DNA of 64,000 nt from Methanolobus sp. ZRKC5. GTDB taxonomy: Archaea; Halobacteriota; Methanosarcinia; Methanosarcinales; Methanosarcinaceae. Location: contig NZ_CP151792.1 in NCBI RefSeq assembly GCF_038446525.1, forward strand, positions 496,001 to 560,000, given 5' to 3'. The notes under the pieces are model-generated. The model made no database searches. It saw only the letters and a list, made by a program, of their open reading frames with translations, and was not told the origin of the DNA. This document shows, one piece after another, positions 15,753-23,519 of the stretch. Within the stretch, counting starts at the first letter, position 1. Every line of letters starts with the position of its first letter. The position numbers and the translations under genes are program-made.

Positions 15753-18700
15753 TTGCCTAACAAGTACTTAAAGTTTGTTGATACAGCGCTAGCTGTATCA
15801 GGAAACTCACACCTTCAGATTTATAGTTGTAAATATTCTAAAAGAAAATATACCCAACACCAGCTATTGACATTGGTTTTGTTAAAAGAATATCTTGATG
15901 AAGATTATAGAGATATTGTTGAACTTGTAGAAGTGATGGATAAAGTTAAAGCAAGAATTGGATTAAAAGAAGTTCCACATTTTACTACACTGCATAAATT
16001 CATTACAAGAATTAAATCTATCTACTTCACTGGATTATTGCAGCAAACACTAAAACTATTCTATTCACGCGGAGAGCAGATAGAGATTACTGCTATTGAT
16101 TCAAGTGGGTTTACTAGTGGCCACTGTAGTTACTATTATTCCTGGAGAACAGGAAAGAAACGAAGATCTTTCCTGAAAACAAGTATCTCTATTGATACTG
16201 CAAAGTTCATTGTTACTGGTTTCAAGATATCAGGTAAGCCTGTGCATGATGCAAAGCATGCAATGAAATTACTGAAGCAATGCCACAAAACTCGTAGATC
16301 AAAGTACTATGTAATGGACAAAGGTGTGTGACAAGAAGTTGCAACATGAATTGCCATGCGGCTGCTCCTTCCATTCGGAGTAATCCTACAGTGGAATGCG
16401 CTGATGGTAACATTGGGGTATTAAGCCCACTGGACAATGTGGAAAGTAAGGAAGTCCAATTCTTACCGACTGCTAGGATAAGGAAACTATGAAGAGTATA
16501 ATGCGAACCATCGCAAGGATTGTAAACATTAATAAGCGAAACGGACTGTAACGCTTAAACCAAAAGGTATAGAATCAGACTACGATGGCTTCCTTTACAT
16601 TGTGGTGAATGGACAAAAGGTTCTCGGTCTTAAGATGGCTTCTAAGGTTTCCACAATTTATTCACGTTGTAGAACTTGGTAAGTCCCACGTGCTCCTATT
16701 AACAGGTAGGAATTTCGTGAGAAATAACAATGGCACAGGGGATATAGGAAGCGGTAAAAAGCGAATGACATCCTGTAACTGGATGTATAGAGGTTCCAAA
16801 TTTGCCTTGGTCCGAAAGGACGCAGACTTATCGCAGGTATTCTATTGTATGAACGGAGGCAAACTTATGAATGTAAGATATTCAACGACACTTTCAGGTG
16901 AGAAACTTACAGACATCAGACACTCTCTCCAATGGGATTTTATCGATTGGAAAAAAGTGGAGTGGAATGTTAATAAGCTGCAAACCAGAATTGCAAAAGC
17001 TGTTAGACAAAGAAAGTGGCACTTAATTAAACGACTACAATATCTTCTGACCAAATCTTTTCATGCCAGGTTACTGGCAGTGAAAAAGGTAACCCAGAAT
17101 AGAGGTAAAAAGACAGCCGGAATCGACGGAGAAAAGTGGACAACACCTTTATCCAGGACAAAAGCTGCCTTAAGCCTGTCGTGTAAGAACTACAAAGCCA
17201 AACCAATGAGAAGAATCTACATCGAAAAGTATGGGAAGAAGGAGAAACGACCATTAAGTATCCCAACAATGCACGATAGAGCAATGCAGGCATTACATGC
17301 ACTTGCGCTAGATCCGATTGCAGAAACAAATGCTGACAGAGCCTCTTTTGGCTTTCGCCAGAACAGAAGTGCTCATGATGCTTGTGAGCTCTTGTTTAGT
17401 TGTCTATGCAGGAAACAATCTGCTCACTGGGTGCTTGAGGGCGATATAAAAGGTTGTTTTGACAACATAAATCACGATTGGTTATTGACCAATATTCCCA
17501 TGGATAAGTCAATACTCAAGCAATTTCTTAAAGCAGGGTTTATTTATCACCGACATCTGAATCCTACGAAAGTTGGTACTCCGCAAGGAGGCATCATATC
17601 TCCTATTTTAGCAAATATGACTCTAGATGGCATTGAAAATACAATAGCTGCTAAGTATCATACAACTAAAACAGGGATAGTCGCTAAAAGTAGACACAAT
17701 CCCCACAAAGTCAATTTTGTGAGATATGCAGATGACTTTGTTGTCACTGCTGATTCAGAAGAAGTGGCTAAAGACATTGCAAAATTGATATCGGCATTCC
17801 TGAAAAAAAAAGGTCTAGAACTATCGACAGAAAAGACTCTTGTATCTCATATAGATGAAGGATTTGACTTTTTGGGTTGGAATTTCCGAAAATATAAAGA
17901 AAAACTCATTATTAAACCATCGAAGAAATCCATTGAGAAAATCACTACGAATATAAGTGATGTTATCAAGAATGGTAAGGCTTGGTCTCAGGAATCCCTT
18001 ATCCGAAAACTCAAACCTATTATTTCCGGATGGACTGGGTATCACCAATCAGTTGTATCCAAAGATACATTCAGTAAACTTGATTACAAGTTATGGAATA
18101 TGCTTTGGTCATGGGCTAAGAGGCGACATCCTCACAAGTCTCATCGATGGATTGCCAACAGATATTGGCATCATGTTGGTTCTAGGAAGTGGGTATTTTC
18201 TGTTAATGACTATAAGCTCAGACGTTTCTCAGACACGAAGATAATCAGACATCCATGTGTAAAACTTGATATGAATCATTATCTCGATAGAGAATACTTC
18301 AAATGGCGAAGAAGTTATCTAAAAACTCGGAAGAATGGGAACTACACAAACAAACCTAACTATTCTGGACTAACTGGAACATGGAAGAAAATAGTTAGTC
18401 AAATGTATTGAGTACCACAAAAAAAAAGTCAAAAGCTGCCTGATACAGAAAGGGTATAGAATGCTTGAGCGGTATGAAGGGAAACTTTCACGTACCGTTC
18501 TTAGAAGAGGGAGAGCGAGTAATCGCTCTTTCTTATTCGACTACGATGCAGAAGAAATACATTCCATAGCAAGAGAACAACTTCTATCGATAGCTATGAT
18601 TCCTTTGCGAGAAAGGGAAAGAAAGATGATCAAAGGAAAGTACCGTAGAAAAATGGAACGAGAATTCGACAAAGAATTGTATCATAACAGAAATTTGGTC

Positions 18701-18868
18701 GAAACAATGTTCTCTGTTCTGAAAAGAAAATATGGGGAAGCTGTTAGGGCAAAAAAGTATTGGAATCAAGTGAAAGAAGTCAAATTCAAGATATTAGTCC
18801 ATAACCTTGACAGGTATGTCAAGGTTATTTTTATTATTCAAATGAGGATTTCTACAGAGCCAGGATAA
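15753..18868 (+). CDS. IS5-like DDE transposase, interrupted by group II intron (exons 15753-16325 and 18542-18868)
   Basis: Exon 1 is 573 nt (191 codons) and ends in VMDKG. Removing 16326-18541 joins it in frame to YDAEEIHS and gives one 299-residue protein. Catalytic residues are seen as D116 (AIDSSG), D189 (VMDKG) and E245 in [15 protein letters not shown]. The intron sits two codons after the second catalytic Asp. The stop codon TAA (18866-18868) lies outside the element, in the target-site duplication. Function requires RNA splicing; without it, translation stops at the TGA just inside the intron (16329-16331). Confidence 0.88.
16867..18411 (+). CDS. ltrA: Group II intron reverse transcriptase/maturase
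   Basis: 514 residues from the ATG at 16867, chosen because GGAGG lies 8 nt upstream and the family N-terminus ([19 protein letters not shown]) begins soon after; the frame is open further upstream to 16609. Reverse-transcriptase motifs follow: [49 protein letters not shown] and the catalytic YADD (about 287-290). The thumb/maturase X domain includes FLGWNFRKY and [12 protein letters not shown]. The protein ends soon after the DNA-binding region, with no Cys/His-rich HNH endonuclease domain. It should aid splicing and reverse transcribe the intron; without endonuclease it would need another primer source. Confidence 0.93.
   Translation: MNVRYSTTLSGEKLTDIRHSLQWDFIDWKKVEWNVNKLQTRIAKAVRQRKWHLIKRLQYLLTKSFHARLLAVKKVTQNRGKKTAGIDGEKWTTPLSRTKAALSLSCKNYKAKPMRRIYIEKYGKKEKRPLSIPTMHDRAMQALHALALDPIAETNADRASFGFRQNRSAHDACELLFSCLCRKQSAHWVLEGDIKGCFDNINHDWLLTNIPMDKSILKQFLKAGFIYHRHLNPTKVGTPQGGIISPILANMTLDGIENTIAAKYHTTKTGIVAKSRHNPHKVNFVRYADDFVVTADSEEVAKDIAKLISAFLKKKGLELSTEKTLVSHIDEGFDFLGWNFRKYKEKLIIKPSKKSIEKITTNISDVIKNGKAWSQESLIRKLKPIISGWTGYHQSVVSKDTFSKLDYKLWNMLWSWAKRRHPHKSHRWIANRYWHHVGSRKWVFSVNDYKLRRFSDTKIIRHPCVKLDMNHYLDREYFKWRRSYLKTRKNGNYTNKPNYSGLTGTWKKIVSQMY
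18467..18500 (+). ncRNA. Group II intron domain V
   Basis: 34 nt, the canonical length. Outer arm GAGCGGTATGAAG, GAAA tetraloop and closing arm CTTTCACGTACCGTTC. This is the catalytic heart of the ribozyme; the AGC catalytic triad lies at its 5' side. Domain VI follows (GGGAGAGCGA/TCGCTCTTTC, about 18509-18532), ending 8 nt before the 3' splice site. Confidence 0.9.
18801..18835 (+). terminator. Perfect 12-bp hairpin plus T-run inside the transposase 3' end
   Basis: ATAACCTTGACA and TGTCAAGGTTAT pair fully around a GGTA loop (18801-18828), followed by TTTTTATTATT. It is coding ([12 protein letters not shown]) but has the form of an intrinsic terminator near the right end of the IS. Confidence 0.5.
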
Positions 18869-18921
18869 TAGACATATATATTGTACATTATTAGTTCCTA
18901 TCCATTTATTTTGGTGATATA

Positions 18922-19920
18922 ATGAAAGAACAATCATCTACTCATGCCATACAATCAAGGAAATACATAACACGATACGCGCCAGTGTTCCTGATGCTAT
19001 GCGTTTGCTGCGTTTTTTTACAGGCTCCTGTTCTGGCACATGCAGATATATTAGAAAATGCCAGCAATCATTCTGCAGTTTCAGGTATTTACGAACAGGC
19101 AGGAATCTCAGAATACAATCATCTTATTGAGTTATATTTTGAGGAGAATGACTATGTGCTTGCAACTGAATCCATTGTCTATTCCACAGATTCAGCAAAT
19201 GGTAGTGAAGAATTTGTACTGTGGATAGCGGAAAATGCAGAAGTCATGCAATTTCAGGTAAGTGATATGGCAAGCGGTAGCACTGCAGCCTCTGTTAATT
19301 ATTCAAAGGAAGGTGATTTCCTATATTTCCCATCATATTATGGAACTACAGAGTCCAGTGGAATGCCACTTCTTTACAGTATCAGATATGCCACGCATAG
19401 CCATGAAGAAGTCCCAACCTTCAGAAAAGTCATCCGTGAAGACGGGGTTTTTGATTATCCCATATCCAGACTCATAATCGTTGTCAACCATGAAGAAAGT
19501 GAGATTCCCGCAATCATTTCAGCAGACGGGCTTACAATTGTAGCTGATGAAACCATCAATGATAAGAGCTACACATCATACATCTGGTCATCCCCACAAT
19601 TCAATGAATTCAGCATAAGCCTTGAAAAAAACAATGATGAACGTGCAACAATACCATACAATTCGATCATCATGTTGGGAATGCTGGGCATCATAATCGT
19701 AATCATAGCCGCTGCAATACTATATTACAGGAAAGGAAGTTCAGGAAATCTGAGCGAGTTTGAAGACCGTTACGAAGCGGAGCTTGCTGTACTTGCACAA
19801 TTAAAGGAAGACAAAGAAAAGAAGAAATTAAGCAATGAAGAGTTTGGAAAACTTCACAAAAAGCACAGTGAGAATGCATTAAAGATCAAAAGAAAAATGG
19901 AGAAATTGAAAAAGACCTAA
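18922..19920 (+). CDS. Membrane-anchored extracytoplasmic protein with cytoplasmic coiled-coil tail
   Basis: 332 residues. A signal sequence or membrane helix at 22-40 (FLMLCVCCVFLQAPVLAHA), an extracytoplasmic beta-rich domain (about 42-240), one membrane helix (about 245-268, ending LYYRKG) and a charged helical tail of about 65 residues rich in Lys/Glu. GGTGAT precedes the ATG. The family is not recognised; similar single-span proteins occur in methanogens as hypothetical membrane proteins. The gene starts 52 nt after the IS5-like element and ends convergently with a small zinc-ribbon gene that an IS66 element has clipped. Confidence 0.7.
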   Translation: MKEQSSTHAIQSRKYITRYAPVFLMLCVCCVFLQAPVLAHADILENASNHSAVSGIYEQAGISEYNHLIELYFEENDYVLATESIVYSTDSANGSEEFVLWIAENAEVMQFQVSDMASGSTAASVNYSKEGDFLYFPSYYGTTESSGMPLLYSIRYATHSHEEVPTFRKVIREDGVFDYPISRLIIVVNHEESEIPAIISADGLTIVADETINDKSYTSYIWSSPQFNEFSISLEKNNDERATIPYNSIIMLGMLGIIIVIIAAAILYYRKGSSGNLSEFEDRYEAELAVLAQLKEDKEKKKLSNEEFGKLHKKHSENALKIKRKMEKLKKT

Positions 19921-19942
19921 TGCTTTGATTCCCCATATACTT

Positions 19943-21580
19943 CTTCTTTTGTAACTATTCAGCCTAGCTCACTTCCACCAAGCTGATTTCTTCATCCACG
20001 ATCAATTCTGCAACTTTGGAACAAATGAATTGCCATAAAATATTGCACTAATTGCATCGATAACAGATTCAGAATTCTTATTAACAGTAGACACGTATCC
20101 TCTTATACGGCAGAAATTTTTTGCACCCTGTTTACTGCGGAAAGTACCTGATATCTTCTGCTGTACTTTCGTCATTCTGATATCTCTTTCAGCCTGATTG
20201 TTATCAAACGGAACGTTTTGGTCGTACATAAATCGCAAGATATCCTCTTTATGGCCAATAAACCTATCCAGCAAATTCTTTACCGTGGTCTGCTTCTTAC
20301 GTCCTCGTTTTTTAGACCGCACATTTGATTCCGGATCAGGAGGATTTTCATTCACTCCTAAACAAGTTATGTGATCATAATCCTCACTGAACCTTTGAAT
20401 TAGCTCAGTATCTAAAAGATCATTATCAACATGATGTTTAATGCATATCAAGAGATCACTCATTATCTTTGTCCACTGTTGATCACTGTTTTCGGAAGCT
20501 CCAGTTAACTCTCGTAATAAATGTGCATTACATAATGAATGTTGACATTCATATTTGTTGTACGGTTTCCAAAAATCATGTGTTGCAACACCAGTGTAAC
20601 CTGGTAATATGCCCATAGCATCCATTGCTTCTGAGCCCCTTTTACGATGTGCAAAATAATAGGTCAGTTTGTCTGTACCTGCCACATGAAGCCAATTACG
20701 AACTGCATTTATTCTCATTCCTGTTTCATCCAGATTGATGACAGGAGATTCTTTCAGGAGATGTTTCACTGTATTTTCAAAAGCTCCAAGCTTCTCAAAA
20801 CAACTACGTTCCGTGTTCACCAAAGTAGCAGGACTTATCTTGCATCCCAAAATATCAGAGAACAACTTGGTAACACGCTGATAAGGAAGTAATTGGTAAG
20901 TGTGCAAATAAACTGCAAATGACTTAACTCGATGACCGTATTGAGTCGGCTGAGTTACACCATCTGGAAAAAGAGCTTTGTTTACATGAGAACATTTGGG
21001 ACATGTTTTAATCTCGCAACGATGTTCAATGCAATTGATAGTTATAGGAGGAATGTCAAAGACCTGTCTTCTTTCATAGTTAGAGGGAACAGAAGCTAAC
21101 GATCTCCCACAATTGACGCATTGATTAACAGGATGAACAATAACTTCATCCGGATCATCATTTATTCTTAATGTAGTACCAGGATGACCGTTTTGACCAC
21201 CTACATGCTTATTGGTCTTTTTTCTTTGACTTTTAACGGTTGGTTTATTCCGTGCATAAGAATCAGTAGAAGGTGGTTTGCTACTGTTGCGACTATTCTT
21301 TTCAAGCATTTCTTCCAAATGCCTGACACGCTCTTCAAGTTGTGCAATTTGGAGAGATTGATGTTCAATTATCCCAAGTAATCGAGTTACAAGTTCTACT
21401 ACTGCTTCTGGACCAGCTTCATAAACTGCAAGTATTTCTTCGCGGTCTATACAAATCCCCTCAGATTGATAGACGTTTTTTATGATATTTTACTGAATAT
21501 TTTTTAACACATAGAATGAAGCCATAGTATATTGTTTTTTGCATCATTAAAACAGTTAGGCTGAATAGTTACCTTCTTTT
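19943..21580 (-). mobile_element. IS66-family element, copy 1 (ISBst12-like), with 8-bp target duplication
   Basis: The element is 19951-21572 (1622 bp). Its ends are inverted repeats GTAACTATTCAGCCT, and CTTCTTTT is duplicated at 19943-19950 and 21573-21580. It carries one transposase gene and no tnpA/tnpB, as in the ISBst12 group. It is the same length as the copy at 49567-51188 and differs from it in only one residue of the protein. It landed inside the 3' end of a small zinc-ribbon gene. Confidence 0.93.
20002..21450 (-). CDS. IS66-family transposase, copy 1
   Basis: 482 residues if translation starts at the ATA codon at 21450. That codon follows GAGGGG by 6 nt, and the frame from there reads IDREEILAVYEAGPEAVV, matching the usual start of this family; the first conventional candidate is a TTG at 21318. 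A coiled N-terminus is followed by NSRNSSKPPSTD, a zinc-ribbon with CxxC pairs (CVNCG, CPKC) and the DDE domain (INLDETGMR, CNAHLLREL, PFDNNQAERDIRMTK). It differs from copy 2 by Asn for Asp in the S(N/D)YERR segment. Confidence 0.9.
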   Translation of the reverse strand: MDREEILAVYEAGPEAVVELVTRLLGIIEHQSLQIAQLEERVRHLEEMLEKNSRNSSKPPSTDSYARNKPTVKSQRKKTNKHVGGQNGHPGTTLRINDDPDEVIVHPVNQCVNCGRSLASVPSNYERRQVFDIPPITINCIEHRCEIKTCPKCSHVNKALFPDGVTQPTQYGHRVKSFAVYLHTYQLLPYQRVTKLFSDILGCKISPATLVNTERSCFEKLGAFENTVKHLLKESPVINLDETGMRINAVRNWLHVAGTDKLTYYFAHRKRGSEAMDAMGILPGYTGVATHDFWKPYNKYECQHSLCNAHLLRELTGASENSDQQWTKIMSDLLICIKHHVDNDLLDTELIQRFSEDYDHITCLGVNENPPDPESNVRSKKRGRKKQTTVKNLLDRFIGHKEDILRFMYDQNVPFDNNQAERDIRMTKVQQKISGTFRSKQGAKNFCRIRGYVSTVNKNSESVIDAISAIFYGNSFVPKLQN

Positions 21581-21765
21581 TTTGGCTCCATCTCTGTGAT
21601 ATCTGATGTGATCCAGCCAATATCGTAACTCTGTCCACAACCTGGGCATATAAGCCCCAATCTTGCTTTCCCGTTGGATATCTCCTTAAAGTAAACATGG
21701 AAACCAAGCTGATATCCACAACTAAGACAGACCCTAAACGAATTATCATTATCTTTTGAATCCAT
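21556..21765 (-). pseudogene. Small double zinc-ribbon protein, 3' end clipped by the IS66 element
   Basis: 69 residues now, with two Cys pairs (CLSCG near 13-17, CPGCG near 40-44) that form a zinc-ribbon-like unit. The last five residues (GNYSA) and the stop codon come from the IS end. Removing the element and one CTTCTTTT copy gives EPKKEEVYGESKH and a TAG at 19917-19919, a 72-residue protein overlapping the end of the convergent gene at 18922-19920. The core is untouched, so the protein may still work. Function unknown; possibly nucleic-acid binding. Confidence 0.7.
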
Positions 21766-21865
21766 AGTTAAACTGTAGTATGATGGAATAAATCATTGTC
21801 GACATCAGTTAATACTGATCTAATCATCCACAACGTTTATTAGAAAATACCCGCAAGGAACCCAT

Positions 21866-22525
21866 ATGTTCAAAGGAATTATTTTTGACTCTGATGGAGT
21901 TCTTGTCAACTCAATGCCATATCATGCAAAAGCATGGGTCGATGTCTTTGCAGAATTGGACATCAATGTCATGGAAGAAGATATCTATGAGATAGAGGGT
22001 TCTAATCATGTTGGTGTGATAAATCTTATTTTTAAAAAAGCAGGCAAGATTCCAGAACTAGATATTTACGATACGATCCTCCAAAAAAAGCGAGCACACT
22101 TTCTTGAGAATAACCGTGCAGAGACATTTGAAGGCATGTACGAATGCCTGAGTTCAATGAAACCGAGATTCAAACTTGCTGTTGCATCCGGTGCTGACAG
22201 GACAATTGTAACATCACTTATGGAAAAGTTCTACCCAGGAATATTCGATGCTATAATTTCCGGTGAGGATGTCAAAAAAGGAAAACCCGACCCTGAGCCA
22301 TATAACAGGGCAGTCGAGCTGTTGGAACTGGACAAAAACGAATGTTTTGTTGTCGAGAATGCGCCTCTTGGAGTAGAATCTGCCAAAAACGCAGGTATGT
22401 TCTGCGTAGGAATCCCGACATATATTGATGCGATAAAGCTTCAGGAAGCTGACCTGATAGTTAAAGATCACTCTGCCCTTATCAGATACCTGACCAATCT
22501 GCCAGATGTTGAACAATCAGACTAA
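21866..22525 (+). CDS. HAD-family phosphatase, beta-phosphoglucomutase/phosphatase-like
   Basis: 219 residues. The HAD motifs are present: motif I FDSDGV (D8, D10), motif II Ser/Thr region VASGADRT, motif III Lys in KKGKPDPEPY and motif IV VVENAPLGVESA. The cap domain (about 18-85) is helical, as in subfamily IA enzymes that act on small phosphorylated sugars. The substrate cannot be read from the sequence. The gene stands alone between the clipped zinc-ribbon gene and the lipoprotein gene. Confidence 0.88.
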   Translation: MFKGIIFDSDGVLVNSMPYHAKAWVDVFAELDINVMEEDIYEIEGSNHVGVINLIFKKAGKIPELDIYDTILQKKRAHFLENNRAETFEGMYECLSSMKPRFKLAVASGADRTIVTSLMEKFYPGIFDAIISGEDVKKGKPDPEPYNRAVELLELDKNECFVVENAPLGVESAKNAGMFCVGIPTYIDAIKLQEADLIVKDHSALIRYLTNLPDVEQSD

Positions 22526-22654
22526 ACTTGTGAATAACTGACAAGTATTATAATAAAATCTATTTTTATTTTGAATTCCGAAGTTAGCCAGTTGATAAAA
22601 AATATAGAACTTTTCACAAAAAAGATAATACAGATTGTGTCTTTTCTGCTTTAC

Positions 22655-23479
22655 ATGAAAACAATTCTCTTCCTGTTAATTTTAAGTATCACATTAATAC
22701 TTTCATCGGGTTGCGTTGAAGACACTTCTGTAGATTCCCTTATAAGTTATCTGGACAACGAAAATGAAAGTATCAGAACCGCTTCAATAGACAAGCTTGC
22801 GGAAATCGGAGATGAAAAAACAGTTGCATCATTGAACCAGATGGTCAAAGATGACAACAGGACAATTGAAGAACGGAAAAATGCGATTACTGTTCTTGGC
22901 ATGATAGGCGGTAATAGTACGGCAGAGATGCTTCTGAACATTTCCCTGGACGAAGAGGAAGAAAAATATCTGAGGATGGCTTCGATACTCGCTCTTGGAG
23001 AGATAGGTGATGATACTATGATCAAGCCCCTCAAAGAGGTGGGTTATGGTGATGACGGACTCATCCTGTACCATGCTGCGTATGTTCTTGATCCGATGGA
23101 GGATAAAGAAGATGTTTACGCAACCTATGGAAAACTTCCATACCCATTGAGTGAAGACCAAAGGCTTTACAGGAACAATGTAGGTGAAATAAGAGGAACA
23201 TATAGAGCTGATGGTACTTTTCCGGAAATTGAAAATGCCACTAGTATTCTAATTGGTTATAATGTAAAAACAGGTTACATAGAGATTTCGAGTGATGTGG
23301 AACCTGAACCCTCTGTAATGGATGAGATCTACCAGATATATGATACTGAGGCAAGAAAAAGAGCCATCTATCAGGTTCCAGTAAGATTTGTTCGTTGTGG
23401 ATCTGCAGCCCCATTGGAAGGTTACTGGTATAATATCTCAGATATTGCTGAATTCAATATCACAAATATATCTTTTTAG
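22655..23479 (+). CDS. HEAT-repeat lipoprotein
   Basis: 274 residues from the ATG at 22655; an open frame continues upstream to a TTG at 22571 but the lipoprotein signal fits the later start (MKTILFLLIL, lipobox LSSGC with Cys20). Residues 27-145 contain three to four HEAT-like (PBS-lyase type) helical repeats with the SIDKLAEIGDEKTVASL pattern. The C-terminal part (about 185-255) matches the small GYxxI / DEIYxIYD / VPVRF module also found twice in the cohesin protein at 5439-6974. Likely a membrane-attached binding protein; the partner is unknown. Confidence 0.72.
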   Translation: MKTILFLLILSITLILSSGCVEDTSVDSLISYLDNENESIRTASIDKLAEIGDEKTVASLNQMVKDDNRTIEERKNAITVLGMIGGNSTAEMLLNISLDEEEEKYLRMASILALGEIGDDTMIKPLKEVGYGDDGLILYHAAYVLDPMEDKEDVYATYGKLPYPLSEDQRLYRNNVGEIRGTYRADGTFPEIENATSILIGYNVKTGYIEISSDVEPEPSVMDEIYQIYDTEARKRAIYQVPVRFVRCGSAAPLEGYWYNISDIAEFNITNISF

Positions 23480-23519
23480 ATCAGATATACCAAGTTACTA
23501 CAAAAAAAAAGAAGTACGG

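Larger units (their letters stand above)
16326..18541 (+). mobile_element. Group II intron (retroelement) inside the transposase gene
   Basis: The 5' end GTGTGACAAGAAG fits the GUGYG consensus, and the 3' end TTCGAC ends in AY as expected. These borders restore the transposase frame exactly. The intron holds a reverse transcriptase/maturase gene (16867-18411) and, downstream, a 34-nt domain V and a domain VI hairpin. Such introns splice by a lariat pathway and move by retrohoming. Archaeal examples are known mainly from Methanosarcina. Confidence 0.9.
15637..18869 (+). mobile_element. IS5-like insertion sequence carrying a group II intron, with 8-bp target duplication
   Basis: The element spans 15645-18861. 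The left end GGCTCTGTAGAAAACCT and the inverted right end GGCTCTGTAGAAATCCT match in 16 of 17 bases. AGGATAAT is duplicated directly outside (15637-15644 and 18862-18869). The transposase gene is split by a 2216-nt group II intron. Without the intron the element is 1001 bp. The 8-bp duplication and a DDE enzyme with a Y-2-R-3-E-6-K signature point to an IS5-related group. Confidence 0.9.

Noticed and set aside
16609-16866. Longer N-terminus for the intron reverse transcriptase
   Set aside because: The extra 86 residues overlap intron RNA domain sequence, lack family similarity, and the ATG at 16867 has a proper ribosome site.
18461-18541. Separate gene beginning at 18461
   Set aside because: The first 27 codons are intron domains V and VI; the rest is the second exon of the transposase.
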